Shown here in pieces: positions 39,241 through 47,522 of a DNA stretch of 64,000 nucleotides; the first letter of the stretch is position 1; every line of letters begins with the position of its first letter. This stretch comes from Maritalea porphyrae (GTDB lineage: Bacteria > Pseudomonadota > Alphaproteobacteria > Rhizobiales > Devosiaceae). The position numbers and the translations under genes are program-made. The notes under the pieces were generated by a model. The model saw only the letters and a list, made by a program, of their open reading frames with translations, was not told the DNA's origin and did no database searches. The stretch is taken from the NCBI RefSeq assembly GCF_027213965.1, contig NZ_JAPWGX010000003.1, forward strand, positions 124,001-188,000, read 5' to 3'.

Positions 39241-39598
39241 CGGATAGGTACCTGAAACTGGGGATGCAGTAAATATTGAGTGCAGGTTTCTGTTGCCAGG
39301 TACCTGCGAACCCCGCCTATACCCTGCTAGGAGTATAGGGCTTCAATTCGAGGTGTCGAACCGCATTACGCAGCCAAACGTGCCTCAGCGAAGTTGTCAT
39401 TTGCAACTATCATAATGGCCCGATGCGGTGGTACCATGCCGAGCGAAAGCAAACCCTTTACACCCTCGTCGATCCTATTTCGCCCCCAAAATCCGTGCTT
39501 TAGCAGAGCATCAGATGTTTTGGTGGAGGCGCCGGGTACCGCCCCCGGGTCCGAATGGTTTATTACGATCGCGATTTATCGCCGTAGCTGTTTCCAGC
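39241..39598 (-). ncRNA. ssrA: tmRNA, two-piece circularly permuted (ssrA)
   Basis: On the minus strand the acceptor piece comes first, ending CCTCCACCA at 39529-39521. A spacer of about 33 bases follows, then the coding piece begins GGGGGCGAAATAGGATCGAC at 39487. GGGGGCG pairs with CGCCTCC, giving a 7-bp acceptor stem (one G-U). The tag frame (39404-39366, GCA resume codon, TAA stop) encodes ANDNFAEARLAA. Hairpins such as CCTATAC/GTATAGG downstream fit the pseudoknots. The 3' boundary near 39241 is approximate. tmRNA rescues stalled ribosomes. Confidence 0.95.
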
Positions 39599-39604
39599 AC
39601 CTTC

Positions 39605-39632
39605 AATATAGGCGCGATTCCTAAAAATGCAA
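39605..39632 (-). promoter_or_regulatory. Promoter of ssrA
   Basis: On the minus strand TTGCAT (39632-39627), a 16-base spacer and TATATT (39610-39605) form a good sigma-70 promoter. The transcription start would be near 39598, just before the acceptor piece. Confidence 0.75.
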
Positions 39633-39745
39633 TCCACAGCTTGCATCTAAATGACTTTACTTGCCGATTTTGTTGTGGAATCGTCTGGGTGGTGGGGCCA
39701 TATAAATCTGGCCATTGGCGGCAAATTTGAGGGAGTAGTGTGGCG

Positions 39746-40063
39746 ATGAGCAAGCACTTGGAAGAAATTCAGAAATATGATGCAAAGGCCGATGCGGCAA
39801 TTGTGGACAAAATGGCTAAGACGTATCGTCTGGTGCTGAGCAAGCGCGACAGTGCATTTGTTGCAGCGAGTGATGAGAAAGAGTTGAAAACAGTGCGCGA
39901 GAATTTCTTGAAAAAGAAACTCGGCATGAAAGATAGCGACGACAAACTTGACGCCATTATTGCTGAAGTTGTTGAGGATATGAAAGCAGATCGTATGAAA
40001 GAACGTCTGACGTTTTACTATCTGTGCGCCAAAAAAGCAGGCAAATTGTCCGTATTCTCGTAA
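39746..40063 (+). CDS. DUF2853 family protein
   Basis: 105 residues from ATG 39746 (GTG 39740 is also possible; GGGAG is at 39731-39735). Helical, charged protein with KYDAKADAAIVDKMAKTYRL and the end segment FYYLCAKKAGKLSVFS, matching DUF2853. Function unknown. It is transcribed away from ssrA and closed by a strong terminator, so it forms a single-gene unit. Confidence 0.82.
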   Translation: MSKHLEEIQKYDAKADAAIVDKMAKTYRLVLSKRDSAFVAASDEKELKTVRENFLKKKLGMKDSDDKLDAIIAEVVEDMKADRMKERLTFYYLCAKKAGKLSVFS

Positions 40064-40092
40064 AAAACGTTTTGCGAACAAAAGCAATTGCG

Positions 40093-40116
40093 CGGCGCCC
40101 TGAGGGCGCCGTTTTT
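40093..40116 (+). terminator. Rho-independent terminator after DUF2853
   Basis: Perfect stem CGGCGCCC-TGA-GGGCGCCG followed by TTTTT. Confidence 0.95.
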
Positions 40117-40200
40117 CTTCGCGGATTTGTGATGCACAGTTGAGATCACTGCTGTTCTTGTCCTGCTAATATGGGGAAGATCGACATAGGAGATTGGTCA

Positions 40201-40680
40201 ATGGATCGACGTGCTTTTATTTCAACTGCTGTTGCGGCAACCAGTTTGATTTTGTTCTCAAACCAAGCGTTTTCTGCCGAAAAGTTTTTTACCGGCCTGC
40301 TTCCTGGTGTTGCCATTGGCGGATATGATGCGGTTGCTTATTTTTCGGCAGGGGAGGCAAAGCTGGGCGATGGCGCTTTTGTGACCAACTACGAGAATGC
40401 CGAGTGGCGCTTTGCGAGCCAAGAGAATCTTGATGCATTTCTTGCAGCGCCAAGCCAATATGCACCGCAATATGGTGGCTATTGTGCATATGCTGCTTCT
40501 AAAGGGGCGTTGGCAAAGGGCGATCCTGAAGCCTGGACAATCTATGAGGGCAAGCTTTACCTCAATTTCTCCAAATCTGTGCGGTCCATTTGGCAGCAAG
40601 ATATTCCGGGACATATTGAAAAGGCGAATACGAATTTTCCCAAATTGCTTGAGACTTGGCCAAATGTCACGGAGTGGTAG
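40201..40680 (+). CDS. YHS-domain protein with export signal
   Basis: About 159 residues from ATG 40201 (AGGAG at 40189-40193). The start MDRRAFISTAVAATSLILF is a Tat-like signal. The mature part has the YHS pattern YDAVAYFSAG, then AEWRFASQENLDAFLAAP and YGGYCAYAASKG. YHS domains often occur in metal-handling proteins; a periplasmic metal or redox role is only an inference. thyA follows after 53 bases. Confidence 0.8.
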   Translation: MDRRAFISTAVAATSLILFSNQAFSAEKFFTGLLPGVAIGGYDAVAYFSAGEAKLGDGAFVTNYENAEWRFASQENLDAFLAAPSQYAPQYGGYCAYAASKGALAKGDPEAWTIYEGKLYLNFSKSVRSIWQQDIPGHIEKANTNFPKLLETWPNVTEW

Positions 40681-40733
40681 GTCGATCATGGAAAGACTCA
40701 ACGGTGGTTTGAGAATCATCTAATGTCGCTTTC

Positions 40734-41528
40734 ATGCAGACCTATTTGAATTTACTCAGTCACGTTTTGGAAAATGGTGTTGATCGGGGCGATCGCACGG
40801 GCACGGGCACGCGCGGCGTGTTTGGCTATCAAATGCGGTTTGACCTGCAAAAAGGTTTTCCGCTGCTCACCACCAAAAAGCTTCACCTCAAGTCGATTAT
40901 TCACGAGCTGTTGTGGTTTTTGATGGGCGAAACAAACATTGCCTATCTCAAAGAAAATGGCGTTCGCATTTGGGATGAGTGGGCAGACGAGAACGGTGAT
41001 CTTGGTCCTGTTTACGGATCGCAATGGCGGTCTTGGCCGGCTGGTGATGGGGAAACCATTGATCAGATTGAACGGCTGATCGAGGGGATCAAAGAAAATC
41101 CAAATTCACGTCGGCACATTGTAAGCGCGTGGAACCCGGCCGAAATAGAACATATGGCCCTGCCGCCGTGCCATTGTTTGTTTCAATTCTTTGTGGCGGA
41201 TGGCAAATTGTCCTGCCAACTTTATCAACGATCAGCGGACATCTTTTTGGGTGTGCCATTTAATATCGCTTCTTATGCGTTGCTCACCCACATGGTGGCA
41301 CAGGTGACAGGGCTTGAAGTTGGCGAATTTGTGCACACGTTTGGCGATGCGCATATTTATCACAATCATTTTGAACAAGCGCGGCTGCAGCTTAGCCGTT
41401 CGCCAAAACCGTTGCCAACGCTTTTGATGAACAAGGAACGCACATCGATTTTTGATTTCCAGTTCGAGGATTTCTCTTTTGATGGATATGAAGCGCATCC
41501 TTCGATCAAAGCGCCGATTGCCGTATGA
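40734..41528 (+). CDS. thyA: ThyA, thymidylate synthase
   Basis: 264 residues, the standard length. The catalytic Cys lies in [10 protein letters not shown] (about 146). The folate and nucleotide sites [32 protein letters not shown] and HIYHNH are intact. It converts dUMP to dTMP using methylene-THF and produces DHF, which is recycled by the DHFR encoded two genes downstream. It overlaps the next gene by four bases (ATGA). Confidence 0.97.
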   Translation: MQTYLNLLSHVLENGVDRGDRTGTGTRGVFGYQMRFDLQKGFPLLTTKKLHLKSIIHELLWFLMGETNIAYLKENGVRIWDEWADENGDLGPVYGSQWRSWPAGDGETIDQIERLIEGIKENPNSRRHIVSAWNPAEIEHMALPPCHCLFQFFVADGKLSCQLYQRSADIFLGVPFNIASYALLTHMVAQVTGLEVGEFVHTFGDAHIYHNHFEQARLQLSRSPKPLPTLLMNKERTSIFDFQFEDFSFDGYEAHPSIKAPIAV

Positions 41529-41854
41529 GCGGGGTTCCCATCGATGCGCTGTCAAAAAAGGTGGCATTGGTCAGCGATAGATATGCGAAGCGCTGTGATA
41601 TCCGGCGCGACGATGATTGGTATGCGCTGAAATTGGTTGAAGAAGTTGGCGAACTAAACGCTGAATATTTGCGGCTGACAGGACGCGGGCGAACCAAGGG
41701 CAAAACTATCCCCCAAATTAGGGATGATCTGGGGGCCGAATGTGCGGATGTATTGGCTCATCTGCTGCTTTTTGCCCAAAACAACAATATCGATTTAGAA
41801 AAAGAGTTACGCGAAAAATGGTTCGTGTATTTGGACAAGAATGACCATGATTGA
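41525..41854 (+). CDS. MazG-like nucleotide pyrophosphohydrolase
   Basis: 109 residues. It has the all-alpha NTP pyrophosphatase pattern: EEVGELNAE in helix 1 and [13 protein letters not shown] in helix 2, providing acidic magnesium ligands. Probably hydrolyses a (d)NTP to the monophosphate; substrate unknown. Translationally coupled to thyA by ATGA and overlapping folA by 14 bases, so a link to pyrimidine deoxynucleotides is plausible. Confidence 0.82.
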   Translation: MSGVPIDALSKKVALVSDRYAKRCDIRRDDDWYALKLVEEVGELNAEYLRLTGRGRTKGKTIPQIRDDLGAECADVLAHLLLFAQNNNIDLEKELREKWFVYLDKNDHD

Positions 41855-42356
41855 ACCTAAAATTTCGCTGATTGCTGCAGTGCCCAAAAATCACGTTATT
41901 GGTGCAAATGGCTCAATGCCGTGGTATTTGCCGTCAGATTTCAAATTCTTTAAAGCGCAAACCATGGGAAAGCCCATGGTGATGGGCCGCAAACAGTTTG
42001 AGACCGTGGGTAAGCCTTTGCCCGGCCGAACCAATATTCTCGTTACGCGTCAAACGGGTTATCAGCCGGACGGGGTCATTGTGATCAATGATTTTGATGC
42101 AGCAATTGAACATGCAAAAGCTATTGCTGTTGCTGATGGCGTAGATGAAGTGATGGTGATCGGGGGCGGCGAGATTTATAAATTGGCCATGCCGATTGCG
42201 GACCGACTATATATAACGCATATTGATGCTGAGCCTGAGGGAGATGTTGTTTTTCCTCAAATTGACGATGGTTGGGCCTGTGTTGAAAAGCCCAAAGTTG
42301 AGCCGCACGAAAAAGATACGGCTCAATATGAGATTTCGGTTTACGAAAAAAGATAA
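41841..42356 (+). CDS. folA: FolA, dihydrofolate reductase
   Basis: 171 residues. Motifs: VIGANGSMPWYLPSDFKFFK with the conserved acidic residue, MVMGRKQFETVGKPLPGR and VMVIGGGEIY. It reduces DHF to THF with NADPH. Start ATG 41841 or 41847, both inside the preceding gene. Together with thyA it closes the dTMP folate cycle within one operon. Confidence 0.95.
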   Translation: MTMIEPKISLIAAVPKNHVIGANGSMPWYLPSDFKFFKAQTMGKPMVMGRKQFETVGKPLPGRTNILVTRQTGYQPDGVIVINDFDAAIEHAKAIAVADGVDEVMVIGGGEIYKLAMPIADRLYITHIDAEPEGDVVFPQIDDGWACVEKPKVEPHEKDTAQYEISVYEKR

Positions 42357-42370
42357 AATTCGCGTTCACA

Positions 42371-42399
42371 TTGATCCAAACGCGCGGTTTTCCTATATA
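42371..42399 (+). promoter_or_regulatory. Promoter of the hflKC operon
   Basis: TTGATC (42371-42376), a 17-base spacer and TATATA (42394-42399) form a good sigma-70 promoter 35 bases before the hflK start. Confidence 0.6.
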
Positions 42400-42433
42400 A
42401 CAACTACAGTTTAAATTAATCGAAGGGTTTCCA

Positions 42434-43504
42434 ATGCCTTGGAACGAAAATAATAATGGCGGCCCGTGGGGCCAATCTCCCGGCGGTGGCGGTGGTGGTG
42501 GACCTCGACGTCCTAATGGGCCTCCAAAGCTTGAGGATATTCTTTCGCAAGGGCGCGATCAATTCAAAGGTGGTGTGCCGGGTGGCCGATGGGGCATTCT
42601 GGGCATTATTGTTGTTTTGATCGGTGTCTGGTTCTCTCAGGCTGTTTACACAGTTGAAGCGCAAGAAGTTGGCGTTGAGTTGCTTTTCGGTAAGCCAAAG
42701 GCTGAATTTTCCCAATCAGGTCTTCACTTCCATTTCTGGCCAATTGAGACGGTTGAAAAGGTCAATACAACGCAAAACCAAACTCGTATTGGTTCGGTGC
42801 GTGGCATTCGGTCTTCGCAAAGCGCTGAAGGCTTGATGCTGACTGGCGATCAAAACATCGTTGATGTTGCCTTCTCCGTTCTATGGCGCGTTGGTGATCC
42901 GTCTGATTATCTTTTCAATGTGCAAGACCCAGAAGGTACGCTTCGGGCCGCTTCTGAAAGCGCGATGCGTGAAGTGGTTGGTCGTCGGCCTGCACAAGAC
43001 GTGTTCCGCGACAAACGTGCGGAAATCGCTTTGGAAGTAAGCACGATCACGCAAACCATTCTTGATAGCTATGGTACTGGCATCAACGTTATTCGTGTTT
43101 CAATCGAAGACGCGGCGCCCCCGACTGAAGTGGCTGATGCATTTGACGAAGTTCAACGTGCTGAACAGGATGAAGATCGTTTCCAAGAAGAAGCGCGCCA
43201 ATATTCAAACACTCGTTTGGGCCAGGCACGCGGTCAAGCGGCGCAACTTCGTGAAGAAGCTGCAGCTTATAAAGATCAAATCGTTAAGCAAGCAGAAGGT
43301 GAAGCTGCTCGGTTCGTTTCGGTTTATAACGAATATGCAAAAGCTCCTGAAGTGACGCGCAAGCGTTTGTTCCTTGAAACAATGGAAACTGTGCTCGGCA
43401 GTTCAGAAAAAGTGATCATTGAAAGCGGTGCTGGTTCAGGTGTTGTCCCATACCTGCCGCTGCCAGAAATCAATGCGCGCTCTAACTCGAATGCGGGGAA
43501 CTAA
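42434..43504 (+). CDS. hflK: HflK, FtsH protease modulator
   Basis: 356 residues. A Gly-rich N-terminus is followed by one membrane helix (about 55-72) and the SPFH/prohibitin domain (EVGVELLFGKPK, DQNIVDVAFSVLWRV), then a helical region rich in Ala, Gln and Glu. With HflC it forms a cage around the membrane AAA protease FtsH. hflC starts 2 bases downstream. Confidence 0.95.
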   Translation: MPWNENNNGGPWGQSPGGGGGGGPRRPNGPPKLEDILSQGRDQFKGGVPGGRWGILGIIVVLIGVWFSQAVYTVEAQEVGVELLFGKPKAEFSQSGLHFHFWPIETVEKVNTTQNQTRIGSVRGIRSSQSAEGLMLTGDQNIVDVAFSVLWRVGDPSDYLFNVQDPEGTLRAASESAMREVVGRRPAQDVFRDKRAEIALEVSTITQTILDSYGTGINVIRVSIEDAAPPTEVADAFDEVQRAEQDEDRFQEEARQYSNTRLGQARGQAAQLREEAAAYKDQIVKQAEGEAARFVSVYNEYAKAPEVTRKRLFLETMETVLGSSEKVIIESGAGSGVVPYLPLPEINARSNSNAGN

Positions 43505-43506
43505 TC

Positions 43507-44397
43507 ATGAATAATCGTTTAGCAATTCTCGCCGTAATCATTGTTGCTGGTTTCTATGTGTTCATGTCGTCAATCTTTGTGTTGACTGAACGCCAGCAAG
43601 CAATTGTATTGCGCTTTGGTGAAATCGTTCGGGTTGAAAAAGAGCCGGGCCTAAATTTCAAAATTCCAACAGACTTTGTTGAAACTGTTCAAATAATCGA
43701 CGATCGAGTAATTCGTTACGAACTTGACGATTTGCGTGTTCAGGTTAAGGGCGGCAAGTTCTATGTTGTTGATGCCTTTTTGACCTACAAGATTGTTGAT
43801 CCGGTTCGCTTCCGTGAATCTGTATTTGGTCGAATTTCAACCGCTGAAGATCGTGTTGACACTGCGCTAGAAAACGCCCTTCGTGACGTTTACGGTTTGC
43901 GTGACTTTAACGCGGCTCTTTCTGAGCAACGCTCTGAGATGATGCGTGAAGTGCGCGACCAAGTGGAGCCTGCTTTGGCTACTATTGGCCTGGCTGTTGT
44001 TGACGTTCGTGTGACGCGAACTGATTTGACCGCACAAGTATCGCAACAAACCTATGACCGGATGAAAGCGGAACGTTTGGCAGAAGCGGCGCGTTTGCGC
44101 GCACGTGGTCAAGAGTTGGCCCAAACCCTTCGGGCGCAAGCTAACCGTCAAGCCGTTGAACTTGTGGCGACCGCACAACGTGATGCTGACATTCTTCGCG
44201 GTGAAGGCGAAGGTGAGCGAAACAATATTTTTGCCCAAGCCTATGGCAAAGACGCTGAATTCTTTGAATTCTACCGCTCAATGCAGTCATATCGTGAAGC
44301 GCTACAGAGCGATGGCACGACTATGGTTCTGTCACCAGATTCGGAATTCTTCCAGTATTTCCAATCTGATACGAAAAAGACGTCTACAGGGCAGTGA
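43507..44397 (+). CDS. hflC: HflC, FtsH protease modulator
   Basis: 296 residues with an N-terminal membrane helix (about 6-26), SPFH domain (ERQQAIVLRFGEI, DDLRVQVKGGKFYVVDAFLTYKI) and a helix-rich tail. Partner of HflK. Its TGA overlaps the ATG of the DUF2065 gene, so all three are translationally linked. Confidence 0.95.
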   Translation: MNNRLAILAVIIVAGFYVFMSSIFVLTERQQAIVLRFGEIVRVEKEPGLNFKIPTDFVETVQIIDDRVIRYELDDLRVQVKGGKFYVVDAFLTYKIVDPVRFRESVFGRISTAEDRVDTALENALRDVYGLRDFNAALSEQRSEMMREVRDQVEPALATIGLAVVDVRVTRTDLTAQVSQQTYDRMKAERLAEAARLRARGQELAQTLRAQANRQAVELVATAQRDADILRGEGEGERNNIFAQAYGKDAEFFEFYRSMQSYREALQSDGTTMVLSPDSEFFQYFQSDTKKTSTGQ

Positions 44398-44585
44398 TGC
44401 AAGATTTATTTGTAGCACTCGCATTGGCGATGGTTTTGGAAGGGCTGCTTTATGCAGCCTTTCCTGTTTTTATGAAGAAAACGATTGCAACAATCCTGCA
44501 ATCGCCTGACGCGCAAATTCGTGTGATCGGGCTTACAACTGCAATTATTGGGCTTATTGTGCTATTTTGGCTCCGCCAAGGATAA
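44397..44585 (+). CDS. DUF2065 family small membrane protein
   Basis: 62 residues from ATG 44397 (GTG 44394 also possible). Two hydrophobic helices flank a short loop (LEGLLYAAFPVFMKK, then VIGLTTAIIGLIVLFWLRQ). Usually found after hflC and before a DegP protease, as here. Function unknown; probably tied to the FtsH/HflKC complex. Confidence 0.88.
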   Translation: MQDLFVALALAMVLEGLLYAAFPVFMKKTIATILQSPDAQIRVIGLTTAIIGLIVLFWLRQG

Positions 44586-44633
44586 AAGGGTCGCAAGAAC
44601 CCTTGCTGCTGCGGTGCTGTTAGGGAGGGTTTT

Positions 44634-46091
44634 ATGCCGATTTTGAAAGCATCGATGTGTTCGTGTTTGCGCATTTCGCTGGCGCTGGTTTTGGTGCTGG
44701 CGAGTGCGATGGCCACATTTGCCCGTGGCCCCGTTTCATTCGCGCCACTCGCGGCTGAATTGCAAGGTGCTGTGGTCAATATTTCTACCACCCACCTGAT
44801 CAGCTCAAACGGGCGCGGTTTTCCATTTCCCAACGTGCCAGAAAGCTCGCCATTGCGCGAGTTTTTCGACAAATTGCAACCCAAGCAACCCCTTGAATCT
44901 GAAGAGCCGATTGAAAGCCGTTCGCTTGGTTCTGGTTTTGTAATCGACCCGGATGGGGTCATTGTAACCAACTTTCACGTGATTGAAGGCGCAACCGAGA
45001 TTTTTGTCGCCTTCACCGATGGAACGCGCGTTGAAGCCAAGGTGATTGGTGCTGACGAGAAGACGGATCTGGCGGTGTTGCGCGTGGATGTTGGGCGCAA
45101 ACTCAATTTTGTCGAAATGGGCGATTCCGATAAGGCACTGGTGGGTGATTGGGTGGTTGCGATCGGCAATCCGTTTGGATTGGGTGGCAGCTTGAGCGCG
45201 GGCATTGTATCTGCGCGCAATAGGGATATTCGTTCCGGACCTTATGATAATTTCATCCAGACAGATGCGGCGATCAATCAGGGTAACTCTGGCGGCCCAT
45301 TGTTCAATATGGATGGTGAAGTTGTTGGCATTAATACGGCAATCATCTCCCAATCTGGCGGGTCATTAGGTATTGGGTTTTCAATCCCGATCAATCTTGC
45401 CAAACCGGTGATCAATCAATTGATCGAGTTTGGTGAAACGCGACGGGGCTGGTTAGGCGTTGAAATACAAGACGTAAACGATGATATTGCCTCTAGCCTT
45501 GGGCGACCCGACAATGCGGGTGCATTGGTTTCAACCGTTGTGCCCGGTTCTCCTAGTGAAGGGGTTGTTGAAGAAGGCGATCTGATTTTGACCTTTGATG
45601 GCAGGCCTGTGACCAAGATGCGTGACCTGCCGCGGATTGTAGCGGAGACAGCCGTTGGCAAAGAGGTTGTGGTTGGCGTGCTGCGGCGTGGAAAAGATGT
45701 CAAATTGAACATTACGCTTGGTCGATTGGAACCGGTTGATCTGTTCGCAGAAATTGAGGATTTGCCACCGGAAGAAATTCCGGCCAATGCGGATTCCTTG
45801 CTGGGGCTTACAGTTTCGGTTTTGAGCGACGAGCTGCGCGCGCAGTTTGCTATTTCTGGCCGCATAGACGGCGTCGTGGTGACCGAGGTCGAGCCAGGGT
45901 CTGATGCCGACGACAAGGGCATTCGGATTGGCCATACGGTGGTTGAAGTTAATCAACAGACGGTCTTTTCGGTCAAAGATGTGGAGACAATTGTTGGCAC
46001 GGCGGCTGAAACGGGACGCGAAGTGATTTTGCTCAAGTTGGCGGACCCAACGGGTTCACGTCGCTTCGTTGCCGTGCGGCTCAACAAGTAA
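44634..46091 (+). CDS. Periplasmic Do-type serine protease (DegP/HtrA family)
   Basis: 485 residues with a signal peptide (about 1-31). The catalytic triad is visible: His in TNFHVIEGA (about 116), Asp in KTDLAVLRVD (about 145) and Ser in GNSGGPLFN (about 219). Two PDZ domains follow (RRGWLGVEIQDV and LGLTVSVLSDEL regions). It degrades misfolded envelope proteins. It lies 48 bases downstream of DUF2065, in the same orientation as hflKC. Confidence 0.94.
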   Translation: MPILKASMCSCLRISLALVLVLASAMATFARGPVSFAPLAAELQGAVVNISTTHLISSNGRGFPFPNVPESSPLREFFDKLQPKQPLESEEPIESRSLGSGFVIDPDGVIVTNFHVIEGATEIFVAFTDGTRVEAKVIGADEKTDLAVLRVDVGRKLNFVEMGDSDKALVGDWVVAIGNPFGLGGSLSAGIVSARNRDIRSGPYDNFIQTDAAINQGNSGGPLFNMDGEVVGINTAIISQSGGSLGIGFSIPINLAKPVINQLIEFGETRRGWLGVEIQDVNDDIASSLGRPDNAGALVSTVVPGSPSEGVVEEGDLILTFDGRPVTKMRDLPRIVAETAVGKEVVVGVLRRGKDVKLNITLGRLEPVDLFAEIEDLPPEEIPANADSLLGLTVSVLSDELRAQFAISGRIDGVVVTEVEPGSDADDKGIRIGHTVVEVNQQTVFSVKDVETIVGTAAETGREVILLKLADPTGSRRFVAVRLNK

Positions 46092-46625
46092 CTAGATTGG
46101 CTTTCTCAAAGAATAGAGAACATGGGGCAGCACTTTGCTGTCCCGTGGCAATTGAGGGTGCTCAAAGTCGCGCAAAGGGTTGTGGATGAAGCCCAGCTTT
46201 TCCATCACTTTGCGCGAGGGCCAATTGTTACGATAGGTGATGGCAACGATTTCTGGCACATCAAAGTTGGTGAATGTATGGGCGATCGCGGCGCTTGCGG
46301 CTTCTGTGGCATAGCCTTTTCCCCAATATTGTTTGCCGAACAACCAGCCCGCTTCAACATCGCTTGGCCCAGGGACGTCATAAGGGATGCGGCCACAGCC
46401 TGCTAGGCCCAAAAGGGCACCATCGGATTTGCGCTCAACCGCCATCATGTGGAAACCGTGTTTTGCGAACCGTTCGGCGCAACGGCTTAGCCACAATTCG
46501 GCTTCTTGGCGTGTTTGCACATCGGGATAAAAGCGCATGACCTCAGGGTCCGCGGTGAAGCTGGCGAATGTGTCGGTATCGGCATCTACAAATGGCCGCA
46601 GGATAAGGCGTTCAGTTTCAATCAT
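46092..46625 (-). CDS. GNAT acetyltransferase (RimJ/RimL type)
   Basis: 177 residues. Typical start ETERLILRPF, acetyl-CoA loop QYWGKGYATEAASAAI and NWPSRKVMEKLGF. It acetylates an unknown substrate, perhaps a protein N-terminus or a small molecule. It overlaps the serB stop by four bases and is cotranscribed with it. Confidence 0.85.
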   Translation of the reverse strand: MIETERLILRPFVDADTDTFASFTADPEVMRFYPDVQTRQEAELWLSRCAERFAKHGFHMMAVERKSDGALLGLAGCGRIPYDVPGPSDVEAGWLFGKQYWGKGYATEAASAAIAHTFTNFDVPEIVAITYRNNWPSRKVMEKLGFIHNPLRDFEHPQLPRDSKVLPHVLYSLRKPI

Positions 46626-47497
46626 TGCCGCACTAAATCGGCTTCCTCATAACCTTGTAAATACAGCAAACCACTTAGATCCGAGTGATTGAATTGATAT
46701 TGTGCCTCAGCGGCAACAATTGGTTTGGCGTGGATGGCAACACCCATGCCAGCGGCCCTGATCATCATCAAATCATTGGCCCCATCGCCAACTGCCATGG
46801 TGTCATCTAGCGACAGGTTTTGTTCGGCGGCGAGCTGCTGCAATTTTGCCAATTTCGTGTCTTTGTCGACAATTGGGCGCGCAACCGTTCCAGTTAAACG
46901 GTCGTCGTTGAATTCAAGTACGTTTGCCGTTGCTTCATCAAAGCCAATGCGTTTGCCGAAATAATCTGCAAACAGCGTGAAGCCGCCGGAGACGAGCGCT
47001 GTATATGCGCCGTGGGTTTTCATGGTTTGGATCAGCACTCGGCCACCAGCCGCATAGGAAATGCGTTCGCGGCGGACTTCTTTGACCTGATCAAGCGGCA
47101 GGCCTTTGAGCAAGCCAACACGTGCATCAAGCGCTTCTTCAAAGTCCAATTCGCCGCGCATGGCACGTTCGGTGATCTCTGCAATTTGCTCTTTGATGCC
47201 AAGCGCTGCGCCCAACTCATCAATGCACTCTTCGTTGATCATGGTTGAATCCATATCAGCGATCAGAAGTTTTTTGCGCCGGTTTAGGACCGGCACCAAA
47301 TTGGCATCGACCTTGGTGTCACCAATGATGTCTCTTGCAATTTGCAACGATGCTGCAGCTTTTGGATTGATGAATTCAATCGCGATAGATTGGTGCAGCC
47401 AGTTGACGGTGCCGCCAATTTCAGCATGTATGGCGCGAACCAATTCTTCGTCTAATTTCGGGTTTGCCGGGTTAGTTGTAAGCACAAGAATCGACAT
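46622..47497 (-). CDS. serB: SerB, phosphoserine phosphatase
   Basis: 291 residues, HAD family. The nucleophile motif DMDSTMINEECIDELG begins at about residue 81; GDGANDLMMI is motif IV. An N-terminal domain of about 75 residues precedes it, as in proteobacterial SerB. It makes L-serine from phosphoserine. Its ATG lies just 25 bases from divergent miaA, with the ribosome-binding sites of both in one palindrome. Confidence 0.94.
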   Translation of the reverse strand: MSILVLTTNPANPKLDEELVRAIHAEIGGTVNWLHQSIAIEFINPKAAASLQIARDIIGDTKVDANLVPVLNRRKKLLIADMDSTMINEECIDELGAALGIKEQIAEITERAMRGELDFEEALDARVGLLKGLPLDQVKEVRRERISYAAGGRVLIQTMKTHGAYTALVSGGFTLFADYFGKRIGFDEATANVLEFNDDRLTGTVARPIVDKDTKLAKLQQLAAEQNLSLDDTMAVGDGANDLMMIRAAGMGVAIHAKPIVAAEAQYQFNHSDLSGLLYLQGYEEADLVRQ

Positions 47498-47502
47498 GTC
47501 AT

Positions 47503-47514
47503 TCCTTTAAAGGA
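47503..47514. promoter_or_regulatory. Palindrome carrying ribosome-binding sites for both serB and miaA
   Basis: TCCTTTAAAGGA is a perfect 12-base palindrome in a 25-base divergent gap. Each strand reads AAAGGA at Shine-Dalgarno distance from its own ATG (47497 on minus, 47523 on plus). Promoters of each gene must lie inside the other's coding sequence. Confidence 0.7.
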
Positions 47515-47522
47515 TACGTAAA

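Noticed and set aside
39394-39753. Open frames of 76-100 codons on both strands
   Set aside because: They lie over the tmRNA gene and its promoter; the RNA structure explains the sequence.
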